Shown piece by piece: positions 34,124-43,166 of a stretch of DNA of 51,141 nt. The notes under the pieces were generated by a model. It made no database searches and was not told the DNA's origin. It saw nothing but the letters and a program-made list of their open reading frames with translations. Numbering within the stretch: the stretch's first letter is position 1; each line of letters begins with the position of its first letter. Both the position numbers and the translations under genes were made by a program. This stretch comes from Prolixibacteraceae bacterium (GTDB lineage Bacteria > Bacteroidota > Bacteroidia > Bacteroidales > Prolixibacteraceae): the NCBI GenBank assembly GCA_019163175.1, contig JAFLKN010000024.1, positions 1 through 51,141 on the forward strand. Reading direction: 5' to 3'.

Positions 34124-37100
34124 CTATAACATTTTACGCTCAATCCACTTCTTCGCGTTCACAAACGCTTCCATCCATGGGGCAACCTCGTCAAATTTCC
34201 TTTCCTGAGGATAGAATGGCCAATGGTATGGTTTGAAAGCCCTCTCCAAATGCGGCATCATCACCAAATGGCGACCATCTTCTGAACAAAGCGACGCCAC
34301 GTTGTAATCGGAACCATTCGGATTTCCCGGATAGGCTGCATTCGCGTATTTCATTGGAATCTGATAAGCAGATTCTTCCTGTGTTAAACTGAATTTTCCT
34401 TCGCCGTGAGCCACCCAAACTCCCAGTTTCATTCCTACCATCGACTCTAGCATCACCGACTTATTTGGAAGGATTTCGACACCAATAAAGCCAGATTCGA
34501 ATTTATGTGATTCGTTGTGAAGCATCTTTGGTTTTTCGGCGCGATCCGGATAAACCAGTCCCAATTCAATCATCAACTGGCAACCGTTGCAAACACCTAA
34601 ACTCAAGGTATCTTCACGTTTGTAGAAATTTTCAAGAGCCAATTTGGCAGCCTCATTGTATTTGAATGCTCCGGCCCATCCCTTTGCTGACCCCATTACA
34701 TCAGAATTCGAGAAACCACCAACAAACACAATCATGTTAACGTCTTCCAGTGTTTCGCGACCAGCAATCAGATCGGTCATGTGCACGTCTTTCACATCCA
34801 TTCCAGCCAGATACATCATGTAGGCCATTTCGCGGTCGCCATTTACCCCTTTTTCACGAATGATCGCGGCTTTGATTCCGCTTGGCTTCCGACGTTTCAG
34901 GTCGATTTCCAAATCAGCAGCTTTTCCTGAGAAGCCTTTGAAATCGTATTTCAGTTCGTTTTTCTTGTAACTTCCAAAACGCTCCAAAGCCTTTTCCTCA
35001 CCCGATTGTTTCCGATCGAGTAAATAAGACGAAGTGAACCATAAATCACGCAGTGAATTCAGGTCAAAATTGAATTCATTTTCACCATTCTTCACTGTAA
35101 ATGCGCGGCTTCCTGAAGGTTTTCCAATCAAGATAAGTCTAACTCCGGAAGCATTCAATTTAGCTTCAAAAGCAGCTGCATCGGCCACCTGAACAACGAT
35201 TCCGGGGTTTTCGCCGAACAGCACTTTTACGCTATCCGATTCACCGATTCCGCTCAAATCAAGCTTCATTCCTGAATAGTTATCGGCAAAACACATTTCC
35301 AGAAGGGTGGTAATCAAACCTCCGGAAGAAATATCGTGTCCGGCCAAAATATTTTTGTCTTCAATGCAATCCTGAATCGCATTGAACGCAGCAGCAAAGT
35401 ATTTGGAATCGGTAACTGTTGGCGCTTTGTTGCCCAATTTATTAATGATCTGCGAGAAAGCGCTTCCACCCAGGCAACGGTTCATTTTCGAGAAATCGAC
35501 AAAATAGATGGACGTATTCGGGTCATTAATCAGCACCGGTTCAACCACTTTTTTAACATCCGAAACTTCTGCGGAAGCCGATATGATAACCGTTCCCGGC
35601 GAATAAACCACTCCGTCTTTGTATTTCTGGGTCATCGACATCGAATCTTTTCCGGTCGGAATATTGATTCCCAGTTCGCAAGCAAAATCGCTGGCGGCCT
35701 TTACTGCTTTGTAAATGCGGGCATTTTCGCCTTCATTTTTGGCTGGCCACATCCAGTTAGCGCTCAACGAAACGCCTTTCAGCTGATCGGAAAGCGGAGC
35801 AAAAACCAGGTTGGTCAACGATTCCGCAATTGAAAGTACCGAACCAGCTTCTGCATCAACCATGGCTGCAACTGGTGCATGTCCAATGGTAGTTGCCAAT
35901 CCTTTTTCGCCCTGATAATCGAGGGTAATTACACCCACATTATTAAGCGGAAGTTGCAACTGTCCAACACACTGCTGTTTGGCAATACGTCCGGTTACCG
36001 AGCGGTCAACCTTATTGGTCAACCAGTCTTTACAGGCCACTGCTTCGAGCTGCAAAACATCTTCGAGATAATCTTCTATTTTAGACTGATCGTATTCCAG
36101 ATCAGCAAATTTTTCATTGCGGGTAGTGTCTGTCAAAACCGTTTTTGGCGGTTTGCCAAACATGTACGACAATTGCCAATCGATTGGCTTTTCACCGGTT
36201 TTCGAGTTTTCGAAGGTAAACTGCATGTCACCGGTAGCCTCGCCAATCACATACATTGGTGCACGTTCACGGTCGGCAATACGCTGCAACAGCGGCACAT
36301 CTTTTTCGTGCATCACCAGTCCCATACGTTCCTGCGATTCGTTGCCTATGATTTCCTTCTGCGAAAGCGTTGGGTCGCCAACCGGTAATTTCGAGGTGTC
36401 AATTTTGCCTCCGGTAGCTTCAACCAATTCCGACAAGCAGTTTAAGTGACCGCCAGCGCCGTGGTCGTGTACTGTTATAATCGGATTTTCAGACGATTCG
36501 CTTAACGCGCGAATAGCATTGTAAACACGTTTCTGCATTTCAGGATTAGCACGCTGAACAGCATTCAATTCGATGTGGTTTTCGAATTCGCCGGTTGCCA
36601 CTGATGAAACAGCACCGCCACCCATTCCGATGCGGTAATTGTCGCCACCCAAAAGCACGACTTTGTCGCCTTTGGTGGGTTCGTCTTTCAGACTATCTTT
36701 TTTAGCGCCGAAACCTATACCTCCTGCGAGCATGATTACTTTATCGAAACCATATTTCCGGTCATTTTCAAAATGCTCAAAAGTCAATACCGAACCGGTA
36801 ATAATCGGTTGTCCGAATTTATTCCCGAAGTCGCTTGCACCATTCGAGGCTTTGATCAAAATTTCTTCAGGAGTCTGATACAGCCAGTCGCGTTCTTCGG
36901 TGGCCTGTTCCCAACTGCGGGCATCTTCGGTACGTGGGTACGAAGTCATGTATACCGCAGTTCCGGCAATGGGCAAACTACCTTTTCCTCCGGCAATTCG
37001 GTCGCGGATTTCTCCACCAGTGCCGGTTGCAGCACCATTGAAAGGCTCAACTGTAGTTGGAAAATTATGTGTTTCGGCTTTTAGCGAAAGTACGGTTTCA

Positions 37101-37813
37101 ATATCGGTAACTTCAAAAAAATCGGGTTTATCCTGGGTTTTTGGAGCGAACTGCTCAACAACTGGACCTTGAACAAAAGAGCAATTGTCTTTGTATGCCG
37201 AGATGATAAAATTCGGATTTTCCTGCGATGTTTTTTTGATCATCTGAAACAGCGACATCTCCTGCTCTACCCCATCGATTATAAACGTTCCGTTGAAAAT
37301 TTTGTGGCGGCAATGTTCCGAGTTCACCTGTGAAAATCCGAAAACCTCACCATCAGTTAATTTCCGTCCTAATTTTTCTGAAACCGAATTCAGGTAGTCA
37401 ATTTCTTCCTGACTTAAAGCCAAACCTTCCTGTTCGTTGTAAGTTGCAATATCTCCAATTTCCAGAATTGGTTCAGGCTTTTTATTGATGGTAAAAATCG
37501 TTTGATCCAAATTGTGGTACAAGGCCTTCAGCATCGGGTCAAATCCTGCTGATTGGTCGGCAACCTGAATATATTCCTCAATTCGCAGAATGCTCTGGAT
37601 TCCCATATTTTGGGTGATTTCTACAGCATTGGTACTCCAGGGAGTCAGCATTTCTTTACGAGGACCAACAAACCAGCCGTTTAAAACTTCGCCGTCAAGC
37701 TTTTCAGCCTCGCCAAACAACCAAATCAACTTTGTAATATCTTCCTTATTAAGGCTTTGGACAGAATTTAAAGCAATAAATGTGTCTTGTGGAGTCTTAA
37801 AAAATAGAATCAT
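34124..37813 (-). CDS. purL: Phosphoribosylformylglycinamidine synthase, single-chain type
   Basis: This purine-biosynthesis enzyme converts FGAR, glutamine and ATP to FGAM in the fourth step. At 1229 aa it is the large fused form, with an N-terminal PurS-like domain, a linker domain (QVNSEHCRHKIFNG), two ATP-grasp-like AIRS halves (LKAETHNFPT, GGAVSSVATG, DHGAGGHLNC and later TGKDSMSM, GHDISSGG) and a C-terminal class I glutamine amidotransferase with nucleophile Cys in LGVCNGCQLM and the HGEGKF His region. The start MILFFKTPQ at 37813 is preferred over an ATG 33 bases upstream, since it matches the family N-terminus. It is monocistronic, with promoter at 37870 and its own terminator. Confidence 0.96.
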   Translation of the reverse strand: MILFFKTPQDTFIALNSVQSLNKEDITKLIWLFGEAEKLDGEVLNGWFVGPRKEMLTPWSTNAVEITQNMGIQSILRIEEYIQVADQSAGFDPMLKALYHNLDQTIFTINKKPEPILEIGDIATYNEQEGLALSQEEIDYLNSVSEKLGRKLTDGEVFGFSQVNSEHCRHKIFNGTFIIDGVEQEMSLFQMIKKTSQENPNFIISAYKDNCSFVQGPVVEQFAPKTQDKPDFFEVTDIETVLSLKAETHNFPTTVEPFNGAATGTGGEIRDRIAGGKGSLPIAGTAVYMTSYPRTEDARSWEQATEERDWLYQTPEEILIKASNGASDFGNKFGQPIITGSVLTFEHFENDRKYGFDKVIMLAGGIGFGAKKDSLKDEPTKGDKVVLLGGDNYRIGMGGGAVSSVATGEFENHIELNAVQRANPEMQKRVYNAIRALSESSENPIITVHDHGAGGHLNCLSELVEATGGKIDTSKLPVGDPTLSQKEIIGNESQERMGLVMHEKDVPLLQRIADRERAPMYVIGEATGDMQFTFENSKTGEKPIDWQLSYMFGKPPKTVLTDTTRNEKFADLEYDQSKIEDYLEDVLQLEAVACKDWLTNKVDRSVTGRIAKQQCVGQLQLPLNNVGVITLDYQGEKGLATTIGHAPVAAMVDAEAGSVLSIAESLTNLVFAPLSDQLKGVSLSANWMWPAKNEGENARIYKAVKAASDFACELGINIPTGKDSMSMTQKYKDGVVYSPGTVIISASAEVSDVKKVVEPVLINDPNTSIYFVDFSKMNRCLGGSAFSQIINKLGNKAPTVTDSKYFAAAFNAIQDCIEDKNILAGHDISSGGLITTLLEMCFADNYSGMKLDLSGIGESDSVKVLFGENPGIVVQVADAAAFEAKLNASGVRLILIGKPSGSRAFTVKNGENEFNFDLNSLRDLWFTSSYLLDRKQSGEEKALERFGSYKKNELKYDFKGFSGKAADLEIDLKRRKPSGIKAAIIREKGVNGDREMAYMMYLAGMDVKDVHMTDLIAGRETLEDVNMIVFVGGFSNSDVMGSAKGWAGAFKYNEAAKLALENFYKREDTLSLGVCNGCQLMIELGLVYPDRAEKPKMLHNESHKFESGFIGVEILPNKSVMLESMVGMKLGVWVAHGEGKFSLTQEESAYQIPMKYANAAYPGNPNGSDYNVASLCSEDGRHLVMMPHLERAFKPYHWPFYPQERKFDEVAPWMEAFVNAKKWIERKML

Positions 37814-37869
37814 TTTGGAATATTTAGGTAAAAATACGATTGGCAAATGCCTTAAAAAATTGAACGCGA

Positions 37870-37877
37870 CAAAGATA
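37870..37877 (-). promoter_or_regulatory. Candidate purL promoter, -7 box TATCTTTG
   Basis: An exact TAnnTTTG match on the minus strand, 56 bases upstream of the ATG at 37813, would give a leader of about 50 nt. No PurR-type operator or purine riboswitch was recognised in the divergent gap (37814-38204). That gap otherwise holds AT-rich sequence with a short GAGAT/ATCTC hairpin near 37976-37987. Confidence 0.48.
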
Positions 37878-38156
37878 AATATTTCAGGCTTAAAGCAGTT
37901 AAAAAAGTAAATAACAGGACAGTGTTAACAATTGGATAAAGGGAGAGGCAAAGTCATTTAAATAATGGTAAAAAGAGATAAATCTCAGCATTTAACTTTT
38001 GGCAAGAGGCACAAAATAACACATCTAAAAATCTATATATTTAGCTGTTTATCAACTCAAAAGACATTTCTTAACACTAATTTTACAAACCACTTCTTTT
38101 ATCCAGAACTGTTTTAAATAAGGATTTTAGTCAGGGTCGTGTGGAAATTTAATATC

Positions 38157-38164
38157 TATATTTG
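38157..38164 (+). promoter_or_regulatory. Candidate -7 box TATATTTG
   Basis: An exact TAnnTTTG followed by C lies 40 bases before the CoA-transferase ATG at 38205, giving a leader of about 34 nt. It lies inside the longer open frame, so the start at 38139 would precede transcription. Confidence 0.52.
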
Positions 38165-38204
38165 CCCCCGATTTCAAAAGGCAAATCATTCAAAATCACA
38201 TTAT

Positions 38205-39521
38205 ATGAAACAAATTAAATACGTATCTCCTCAAGAAGCAGTAAAAGTTGTTAAATCGGGCGACAGGGTTCACCTGAGTTCAGTTGCAGTGACTCCACAT
38301 GCGTTGATCAGACCATTGGTCGATCGCGGAAGAAATGGAGAACTGTACGATGTTAAAATACAACACATCCACATTGAAGGTCAGGTTGACTATGCCAATC
38401 CTGAATTTGAAGGAATTTTCCAGGGCGAACAGTTTTTCGTGGCTGGTAATATGCGCAAACAGACTCAGGCTGGTTATGCTGACTACATCCCGGTATTTTT
38501 GAGCGAAACTCAGAAACTGATCCGCGAAGGATACCTGAAAGTGAATGTGGCTATGATTTTAGTTTCACCTCCTGACAAACATGGTTTTGTTTCATTGGGA
38601 ACATCAGTTGATGCAACTTTAGCAGCAATACAATGCGCTGATACTGTTATTGCTGCTGTAAATCCAAATGTTCCGCGTTGCTGGGGAGATGCCATGATTC
38701 ATGTGGACCAGATTGATATTTTTGTAGAGGATGATCTTCCTTTGTACGCTCATGGATTAGTGCCATTGACTGAAATTGAAGAAGCTATCGGTAAAAACGT
38801 TGCCGCATTGGTTGAAGATCGTGCCTGTTTGCAAATGGGTATCGGTGGTATTCCAAACGCAGTTTTGGCCCAGCTACATAACCATAAAGATCTTGGCGTT
38901 CACTCCGAAATGTTCTCGGATGGAATATTACCATTGGTTGAAAAAGGAATTGTTACCGGAAAATATAAAAATATTGATAAAGGTAAAATGGTAGCTTGCT
39001 TCCTGATGGGTTCACAAGCTCTTTACGACTTTGTTGATGATAACCCACGTGTTGCCATGATGGACGTTGAACATACCAACAACGTTGCCGTTATCCGCAA
39101 ACTCGACAGAGTAACCGCGATTAATTCATGTCTTTCGATTGACATTACCGGTCAGGTTTGTGCCGACTCAATTGGAACCAAACATTATTCTGGAGTAGGC
39201 GGTCAAATCGACTTTATTCGTGGCGCAGGTCACTCAAAAGGAGGGAAACCAATTATTGCCTTACCATCAGTAACCGCAAAAGGAGTTTCAAAAATTACCC
39301 CAACCTTGATTGAAGGCTCAGGCGTTGTAAGTACCCGTGCCAACATTCACTGGGTAGTTACCGAAAATGGAGCAGTTAATCTTTACGGGAAAACACTTCA
39401 GGAACGCGCTCGTTTACTTACGTCAATTGCCCACCCTGACCATAGGGAAGCATTGGAAAAAGCAGCATTCGAACGTTTCGGTTCACATTTTCATTTTGTA
39501 AAAGATAGTAGTAGACTCTAA
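38205..39521 (+). CDS. Acetyl-CoA hydrolase/CoA-transferase family protein
   Basis: This 438-aa cytoplasmic enzyme is of the Cat1/AbfT class I CoA-transferase family, which moves CoA between acetyl-CoA and acids such as succinate, propionate, butyrate or 4-hydroxybutyrate. The two-half fold is visible: the N-terminal half has HIHIEGQVDYANPEF and LVSPPDKHG, and the C-terminal half has GIGGIPNAVL, the putative catalytic Glu in LGVHSEMFSDG, and the oxyanion-loop region SGVGGQIDFIRGA. Its position just upstream of the methylmalonyl-CoA decarboxylase genes suggests conversion of propionyl-CoA or succinate within the succinate-propionate route, but substrate choice is inference. The start is fixed by the -7 box at 38157. 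It is its own unit, with a terminator downstream. Confidence 0.9.
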   Translation: MKQIKYVSPQEAVKVVKSGDRVHLSSVAVTPHALIRPLVDRGRNGELYDVKIQHIHIEGQVDYANPEFEGIFQGEQFFVAGNMRKQTQAGYADYIPVFLSETQKLIREGYLKVNVAMILVSPPDKHGFVSLGTSVDATLAAIQCADTVIAAVNPNVPRCWGDAMIHVDQIDIFVEDDLPLYAHGLVPLTEIEEAIGKNVAALVEDRACLQMGIGGIPNAVLAQLHNHKDLGVHSEMFSDGILPLVEKGIVTGKYKNIDKGKMVACFLMGSQALYDFVDDNPRVAMMDVEHTNNVAVIRKLDRVTAINSCLSIDITGQVCADSIGTKHYSGVGGQIDFIRGAGHSKGGKPIIALPSVTAKGVSKITPTLIEGSGVVSTRANIHWVVTENGAVNLYGKTLQERARLLTSIAHPDHREALEKAAFERFGSHFHFVKDSSRL

Positions 39522-39532
39522 TAAATAAAATC

Positions 39533-39563
39533 AAAAAAGGCAGGCCTCAAAATCTGCCTTTTT
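39533..39563 (+). terminator. Terminator of the CoA-transferase gene
   Basis: AAAAAGGCAG and CTGCCTTTTT form a 10-bp stem around a 10-base loop with a built-in T tail, 12 bases past the stop codon. The stretch up to the next promoter (39564-39747) holds no gene. Confidence 0.82.
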
Positions 39564-39747
39564 CTTTACAATTAGTTTACATTAGATCTGAACCTTTGAT
39601 TTCTGAATAATCAACAAATCAATATAAATAACTCACAAACAACAATTTAATCCTAATCAATATTCACTGAATCAGTAAGTGTTGAAAAACACACAGGTCG
39701 ATTTTCGAATATTTGAGCAATTGGTTTAAAAAGATATATTGCAGACG

Positions 39748-39755
39748 TACCTTTG
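39748..39755 (+). promoter_or_regulatory. Candidate promoter of the decarboxylase operon, -7 box TACCTTTG
   Basis: An exact TAnnTTTG followed by C lies 54 bases before the mce start codon. TTGG at 39721-39724 is a possible weak -33 element, 23 bases upstream. Confidence 0.52.
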
Positions 39756-39809
39756 CTGCGCTAAGATTTCAAGAGTAAATTATTCCTTATCATTTAATTA
39801 ATTACACAA

Positions 39810-40214
39810 ATGGAAATAACACATATCGAACACATTGGAATAGCTGTAACCAATCTGGAAGAAGCCATTCCTTATTATGAAAATGTTTTGGGCCTGAAAT
39901 GTTATGCCGTTGAAGAGGTGGCTGATCAGAAGGTAAAAACAGCCTTTTTCAAGGTTGGGCAAACCAAAATTGAACTTTTGGAATCGACCGATCCGGAAGG
40001 CCCAATTGGTAAATTCATTGAGAAAAAAGGCCCGGGTGTACACCACCTTGCTTTTGCTGTTGAAAACGTAAACGAGGCTCTTGCTGATGTTGCTTCCAAT
40101 GGCGTTCAGCTAATCGACAAAACAAGCCGTAAAGGTGCTGAAGGTTTAAACATCGGATTTCTTCACCCCAAATCGACACTGGGCGTATTAACCGAACTTT
40201 GCTCTGACAAATAA
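39810..40214 (+). CDS. mce: Methylmalonyl-CoA epimerase
   Basis: This 134-aa vicinal-oxygen-chelate enzyme interconverts (S)- and (R)-methylmalonyl-CoA, linking methylmalonyl-CoA mutase to the decarboxylase. The hallmark metal ligands lie in IEHIGIAVTNLEEA (His near residue 6), IELLESTDPEGPIGKF (Glu), GVHHLAFAVEN (His) and the terminal VLTELC (Glu). Length and motif spacing are standard. It is the first gene of a five-gene run and lies 24 bases before the carboxyltransferase gene. Confidence 0.95.
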   Translation: MEITHIEHIGIAVTNLEEAIPYYENVLGLKCYAVEEVADQKVKTAFFKVGQTKIELLESTDPEGPIGKFIEKKGPGVHHLAFAVENVNEALADVASNGVQLIDKTSRKGAEGLNIGFLHPKSTLGVLTELCSDK

Positions 40215-40238
40215 TCAACTTATCTATCAATACATCCT

Positions 40239-41798
40239 ATGAACAACCAAGACAAAATAAAAAAACTAATTGACCTACGCGTTGAAGCAAAACTCGGAGG
40301 TGGAGAAAAAAGAATTGAAGCACAACATGCAAAAGGCAAAATGACTGCCCGCGAGCGTATTACCTTGTTATTAGACGAAGGTAGCTTTGAAGAATACGAC
40401 ATGTTTGTGACTCACCGCTGTGACAATTTCGGTATGGAAAAAACGAAATTTATGGGCGATGGAGTAGTAACCGGCCAGGGTACCATAGACGGACGTGTTG
40501 TGTACATTTATGCACAAGACTTTACCGTATTCGGAGGTTCATTGTCTGAAACTTATGCACTTAAAATTTGCAAAGTGATGGATATGGCTATGAAAGTTGG
40601 TGCTCCGGTTATCGGAATCAACGACTCAGGTGGCGCTCGTATTCAGGAAGGTGTGACCGCATTGGCTGGTTATGCTGAAATTTTTGAGCGTAACATCATG
40701 GCTTCAGGAGTTATCCCGCAGATCTCTGCTATTTTTGGTCCATGTGCCGGGGGTGCAGTGTATTCACCTGCCTTGACTGATTTTATCATCATGAGCAAAA
40801 ATACCAGTTACATGTTTGTTACCGGACCCAAAGTGGTAAAAACAGTAACCGGCGAAGTAGTAACTGACGAACAACTGGGTGGTGCTTCAGTTCACGGCTC
40901 AAAATCTGGTGTTACCCATTTTGTAGCTGAAGACGAAGAAGAGGGTATTCTTTTGATTCGCAAAATGCTGAGCTATATGCCACAGAATAATCTGGAAGAT
41001 GCTCCATTGGCAGCCTGTGATGATCCGATCGATCGTTTGGAAGATTCGTTAAACACTGTAATTCCAGACAATCCGAACAAGCCTTATGATGTAAAGGATG
41101 TTATTCACTCGATTGTTGATTACAACGAATTCCTTGAAGTACACCGCAACTATGCACAAAATATTGTTGTAGGCTTTGCCCGTTTCAACGGAACTTCTGT
41201 AGGTATTGTGGCAAATCAACCTTGCTATCTTGCAGGTGTGCTTGATATTAACGCTTCGCGTAAAGCTGCCCGTTTCGTTCGTTTCTGCGATGCATTCAAT
41301 ATCCCACTGGTAACCTTGGTTGATGTACCTGGATTCCTTCCCGGAACTGCTCAGGAATATGGCGGTATCATTTCTCATGGTGCTAAATTGTTGTTCGCTT
41401 ATGGCGAAGCTACAGTTCCAAAAGTTACTGTTATCCTTCGTAAATCATACGGTGGTGCTTATTGCGTAATGAGTTCGAAACACCTGCGTGGCGATATTAA
41501 CTACTCATGGCCAACCGGCGAAATTGCAGTAATGGGTCCAAAAGGCGCCATTGAGGTTTTAAAAGGAAAGAAAATTGCCGAGATTGAAAATGAGGCAGAA
41601 CGTAACGCTTATATTGAATCGCAAGAGGAAGATTACAAAGAAAAATTCGCCAACCCATACAAGGCAGCCCAATATGGTTACATCGATGATATTATTGAAC
41701 CACGAAACACCCGTTTCCGGGTTATTCGCGCCCTTCAGGCTTTAGCTACCAAAAAAGATGTGATGCCTGCCAGAAAACATACCAATATTCCTTTATAA
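40239..41798 (+). CDS. mmdA: Methylmalonyl-CoA decarboxylase alpha subunit (carboxyltransferase)
   Basis: This 519-aa carboxyltransferase transfers the carboxyl group of methylmalonyl-CoA to biotin, releasing propionyl-CoA. It has the crotonase-like two-half fold of acyl-CoA carboxylase beta chains: [22 protein letters not shown] at the N-terminus, the oxyanion loop of the first half in [25 protein letters not shown], and in the second half [16 protein letters not shown] with [11 protein letters not shown]. Sequence alone does not separate it from propionyl-CoA carboxylase beta subunit. Neighbouring OadG, BCCP and OadB genes, with no biotin carboxylase, favour the Na+-pumping decarboxylase. 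Confidence 0.94.
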   Translation: MNNQDKIKKLIDLRVEAKLGGGEKRIEAQHAKGKMTARERITLLLDEGSFEEYDMFVTHRCDNFGMEKTKFMGDGVVTGQGTIDGRVVYIYAQDFTVFGGSLSETYALKICKVMDMAMKVGAPVIGINDSGGARIQEGVTALAGYAEIFERNIMASGVIPQISAIFGPCAGGAVYSPALTDFIIMSKNTSYMFVTGPKVVKTVTGEVVTDEQLGGASVHGSKSGVTHFVAEDEEEGILLIRKMLSYMPQNNLEDAPLAACDDPIDRLEDSLNTVIPDNPNKPYDVKDVIHSIVDYNEFLEVHRNYAQNIVVGFARFNGTSVGIVANQPCYLAGVLDINASRKAARFVRFCDAFNIPLVTLVDVPGFLPGTAQEYGGIISHGAKLLFAYGEATVPKVTVILRKSYGGAYCVMSSKHLRGDINYSWPTGEIAVMGPKGAIEVLKGKKIAEIENEAERNAYIESQEEDYKEKFANPYKAAQYGYIDDIIEPRNTRFRVIRALQALATKKDVMPARKHTNIPL

Positions 41799-41807
41799 TC
41801 AACGATC

Positions 41808-42707
41808 ATGCAAAAAAGAATTAAACACTTTTTACACGGAATTGCCGTTCTGCTTTTGATCGTTTCAGGAATTGGTTCTGCAAATGCACAATCGGTTTTT
41901 GATCTTAGGTTTAATGAAATTCTGGTATTGAATGATTCAAGTACTGTTGACGACTATGGTCAACATAGTTCATGGATCGAAATCTATAATTCAGCCTATA
42001 ACTCAGTCAATCTTGGTGGTTGTTACTTAACTGACGACTTAAGTAATCCAACCAAATTTCTGATCCCAAAAGGTAATCCCAAAACCGTTGTACCATACAA
42101 TCAGTTTATTGTATTTTACGCTGACAGTCAACCAACAAAAGGGATATTTCACTTAAATTTTAATCTAAGAAATGCAAAAACAATCGCTCTTTTTGATCCA
42201 AGTGGAACAAAAAAGATTGATCAATTAGATATTCCTCAGACTCAACAAGTGAATATTACTTATGGTAAAAAGATCGAATCAGCACAGGAATGGGATTTCC
42301 TCGCATTAACCACTCCCGGCGCAACAAACGATCCCAGCCCCAGAATAACTGAAGGAGAAAAATTTGTTAAGATGGATCCATATGGAATTGGAATGACCAT
42401 GATTGCTATGTTTGTGGTGTTCTCAGCGCTGGCTATTCTTTACATCATTTACAAAAATCTGGGTCGCTTCTTTATCAGGAGAGGTGTCGCCGCAAGTAAA
42501 CCTTCATCAGGAGAAACAAAAACTGAACCTAAACAAGACGAAGACGGAATGTCCGGTGAAGTAAATGCTGCAATTGCTATGGCACTTTACTTATATCAAA
42601 ACGAAACTCATGATTATGAGAATACCGTTCTAACAATTAATAAGGTATCGAGAAATTATTCTCCATGGAGTTCTAAAATTTATACGTTAAGAAAATTACC
42701 GCGTTAA
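41808..42707 (+). CDS. OadG-type gamma subunit with extracytoplasmic lamin-tail domain
   Basis: This 299-aa protein has a signal peptide (about 1-28, ending SANAQ). A lamin-tail-like domain (about 30-150) follows, with FNEILVLN, SSWIEIYNSAYNSVNLGG and YLTDDLSNPTKF. One membrane span lies near residues 195-217 (GMTMIAMFVVFSALAILYII) and a cytoplasmic tail of about 80 residues completes it. The span and tail correspond to the small OadG subunit that assembles with the beta subunit and, in Klebsiella, binds Zn and holds the complex together. The added periplasmic domain is absent from the classical 80-90-aa OadG. Gene position between mmdA and the biotin carrier supports the assignment. Confidence 0.82.
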   Translation: MQKRIKHFLHGIAVLLLIVSGIGSANAQSVFDLRFNEILVLNDSSTVDDYGQHSSWIEIYNSAYNSVNLGGCYLTDDLSNPTKFLIPKGNPKTVVPYNQFIVFYADSQPTKGIFHLNFNLRNAKTIALFDPSGTKKIDQLDIPQTQQVNITYGKKIESAQEWDFLALTTPGATNDPSPRITEGEKFVKMDPYGIGMTMIAMFVVFSALAILYIIYKNLGRFFIRRGVAASKPSSGETKTEPKQDEDGMSGEVNAAIAMALYLYQNETHDYENTVLTINKVSRNYSPWSSKIYTLRKLPR

Positions 42708-42719
42708 TAACCAAATGAT

Positions 42720-43163
42720 ATGAAAAAATTCAAATTAACCATAAATGGAAATCAGTATGAGACTGAAATCCTATCAGTTGAAGATAACATTGCCGAAGTT
42801 GAAGTAAACGGAACTTTGTATAAAGTTGAAGTTGACAAAACCATGAAAGCCGTTAAAACTCCGAAACTGGTTCGTCAAACAGTCGTTCCTTCGACAGACA
42901 GCCATCCATCAGTAGCAAAAACAAGCAGTCCTTCAGCACCCAAAGGCACCGGCAGTATTCATTCTCCGCTACCAGGTGTAATATTGGAAATGTTTGTACG
43001 TGAAGGTGATATAGTTAAGATGGGACAAAAACTTCTGATGCTTGAAGCGATGAAAATGGAAAACAACATTGAAGCCGACAAAGCCGGAAAAGTTGTTTCC
43101 ATTCTTAAACACAAAGGTGACAATGTGATGGAAGGTGATGTGTTAATAATAATAGGAGAATAA
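42720..43163 (+). CDS. Biotin carboxyl carrier subunit
   Basis: This 147-aa protein has a biotinyl domain (about 75-147) with LEAMKMENNI, where Lys112 is the biotinylation site. An N-terminal beta-rich region (FKLTINGNQYETEI) is separated from it by a flexible Thr/Ser/Pro/Ala-rich linker (about 55-80). It carries the carboxyl group from the MmdA active site to the membrane beta subunit. The linker length is typical of decarboxylase gamma (MmdC-type) carriers. It starts 12 nt after the OadG gene and ends 3 nt before mmdB, so the three are cotranscribed. Confidence 0.94.
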   Translation: MKKFKLTINGNQYETEILSVEDNIAEVEVNGTLYKVEVDKTMKAVKTPKLVRQTVVPSTDSHPSVAKTSSPSAPKGTGSIHSPLPGVILEMFVREGDIVKMGQKLLMLEAMKMENNIEADKAGKVVSILKHKGDNVMEGDVLIIIGE

Positions 43164-43166
43164 GAT

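Noticed and set aside
35336-36388. Plus-strand open frames of 165 and 169 codons inside purL
   Set aside because: They are shadows of the purL coding sequence, rich in Phe/Arg/Cys, without supporting signals.
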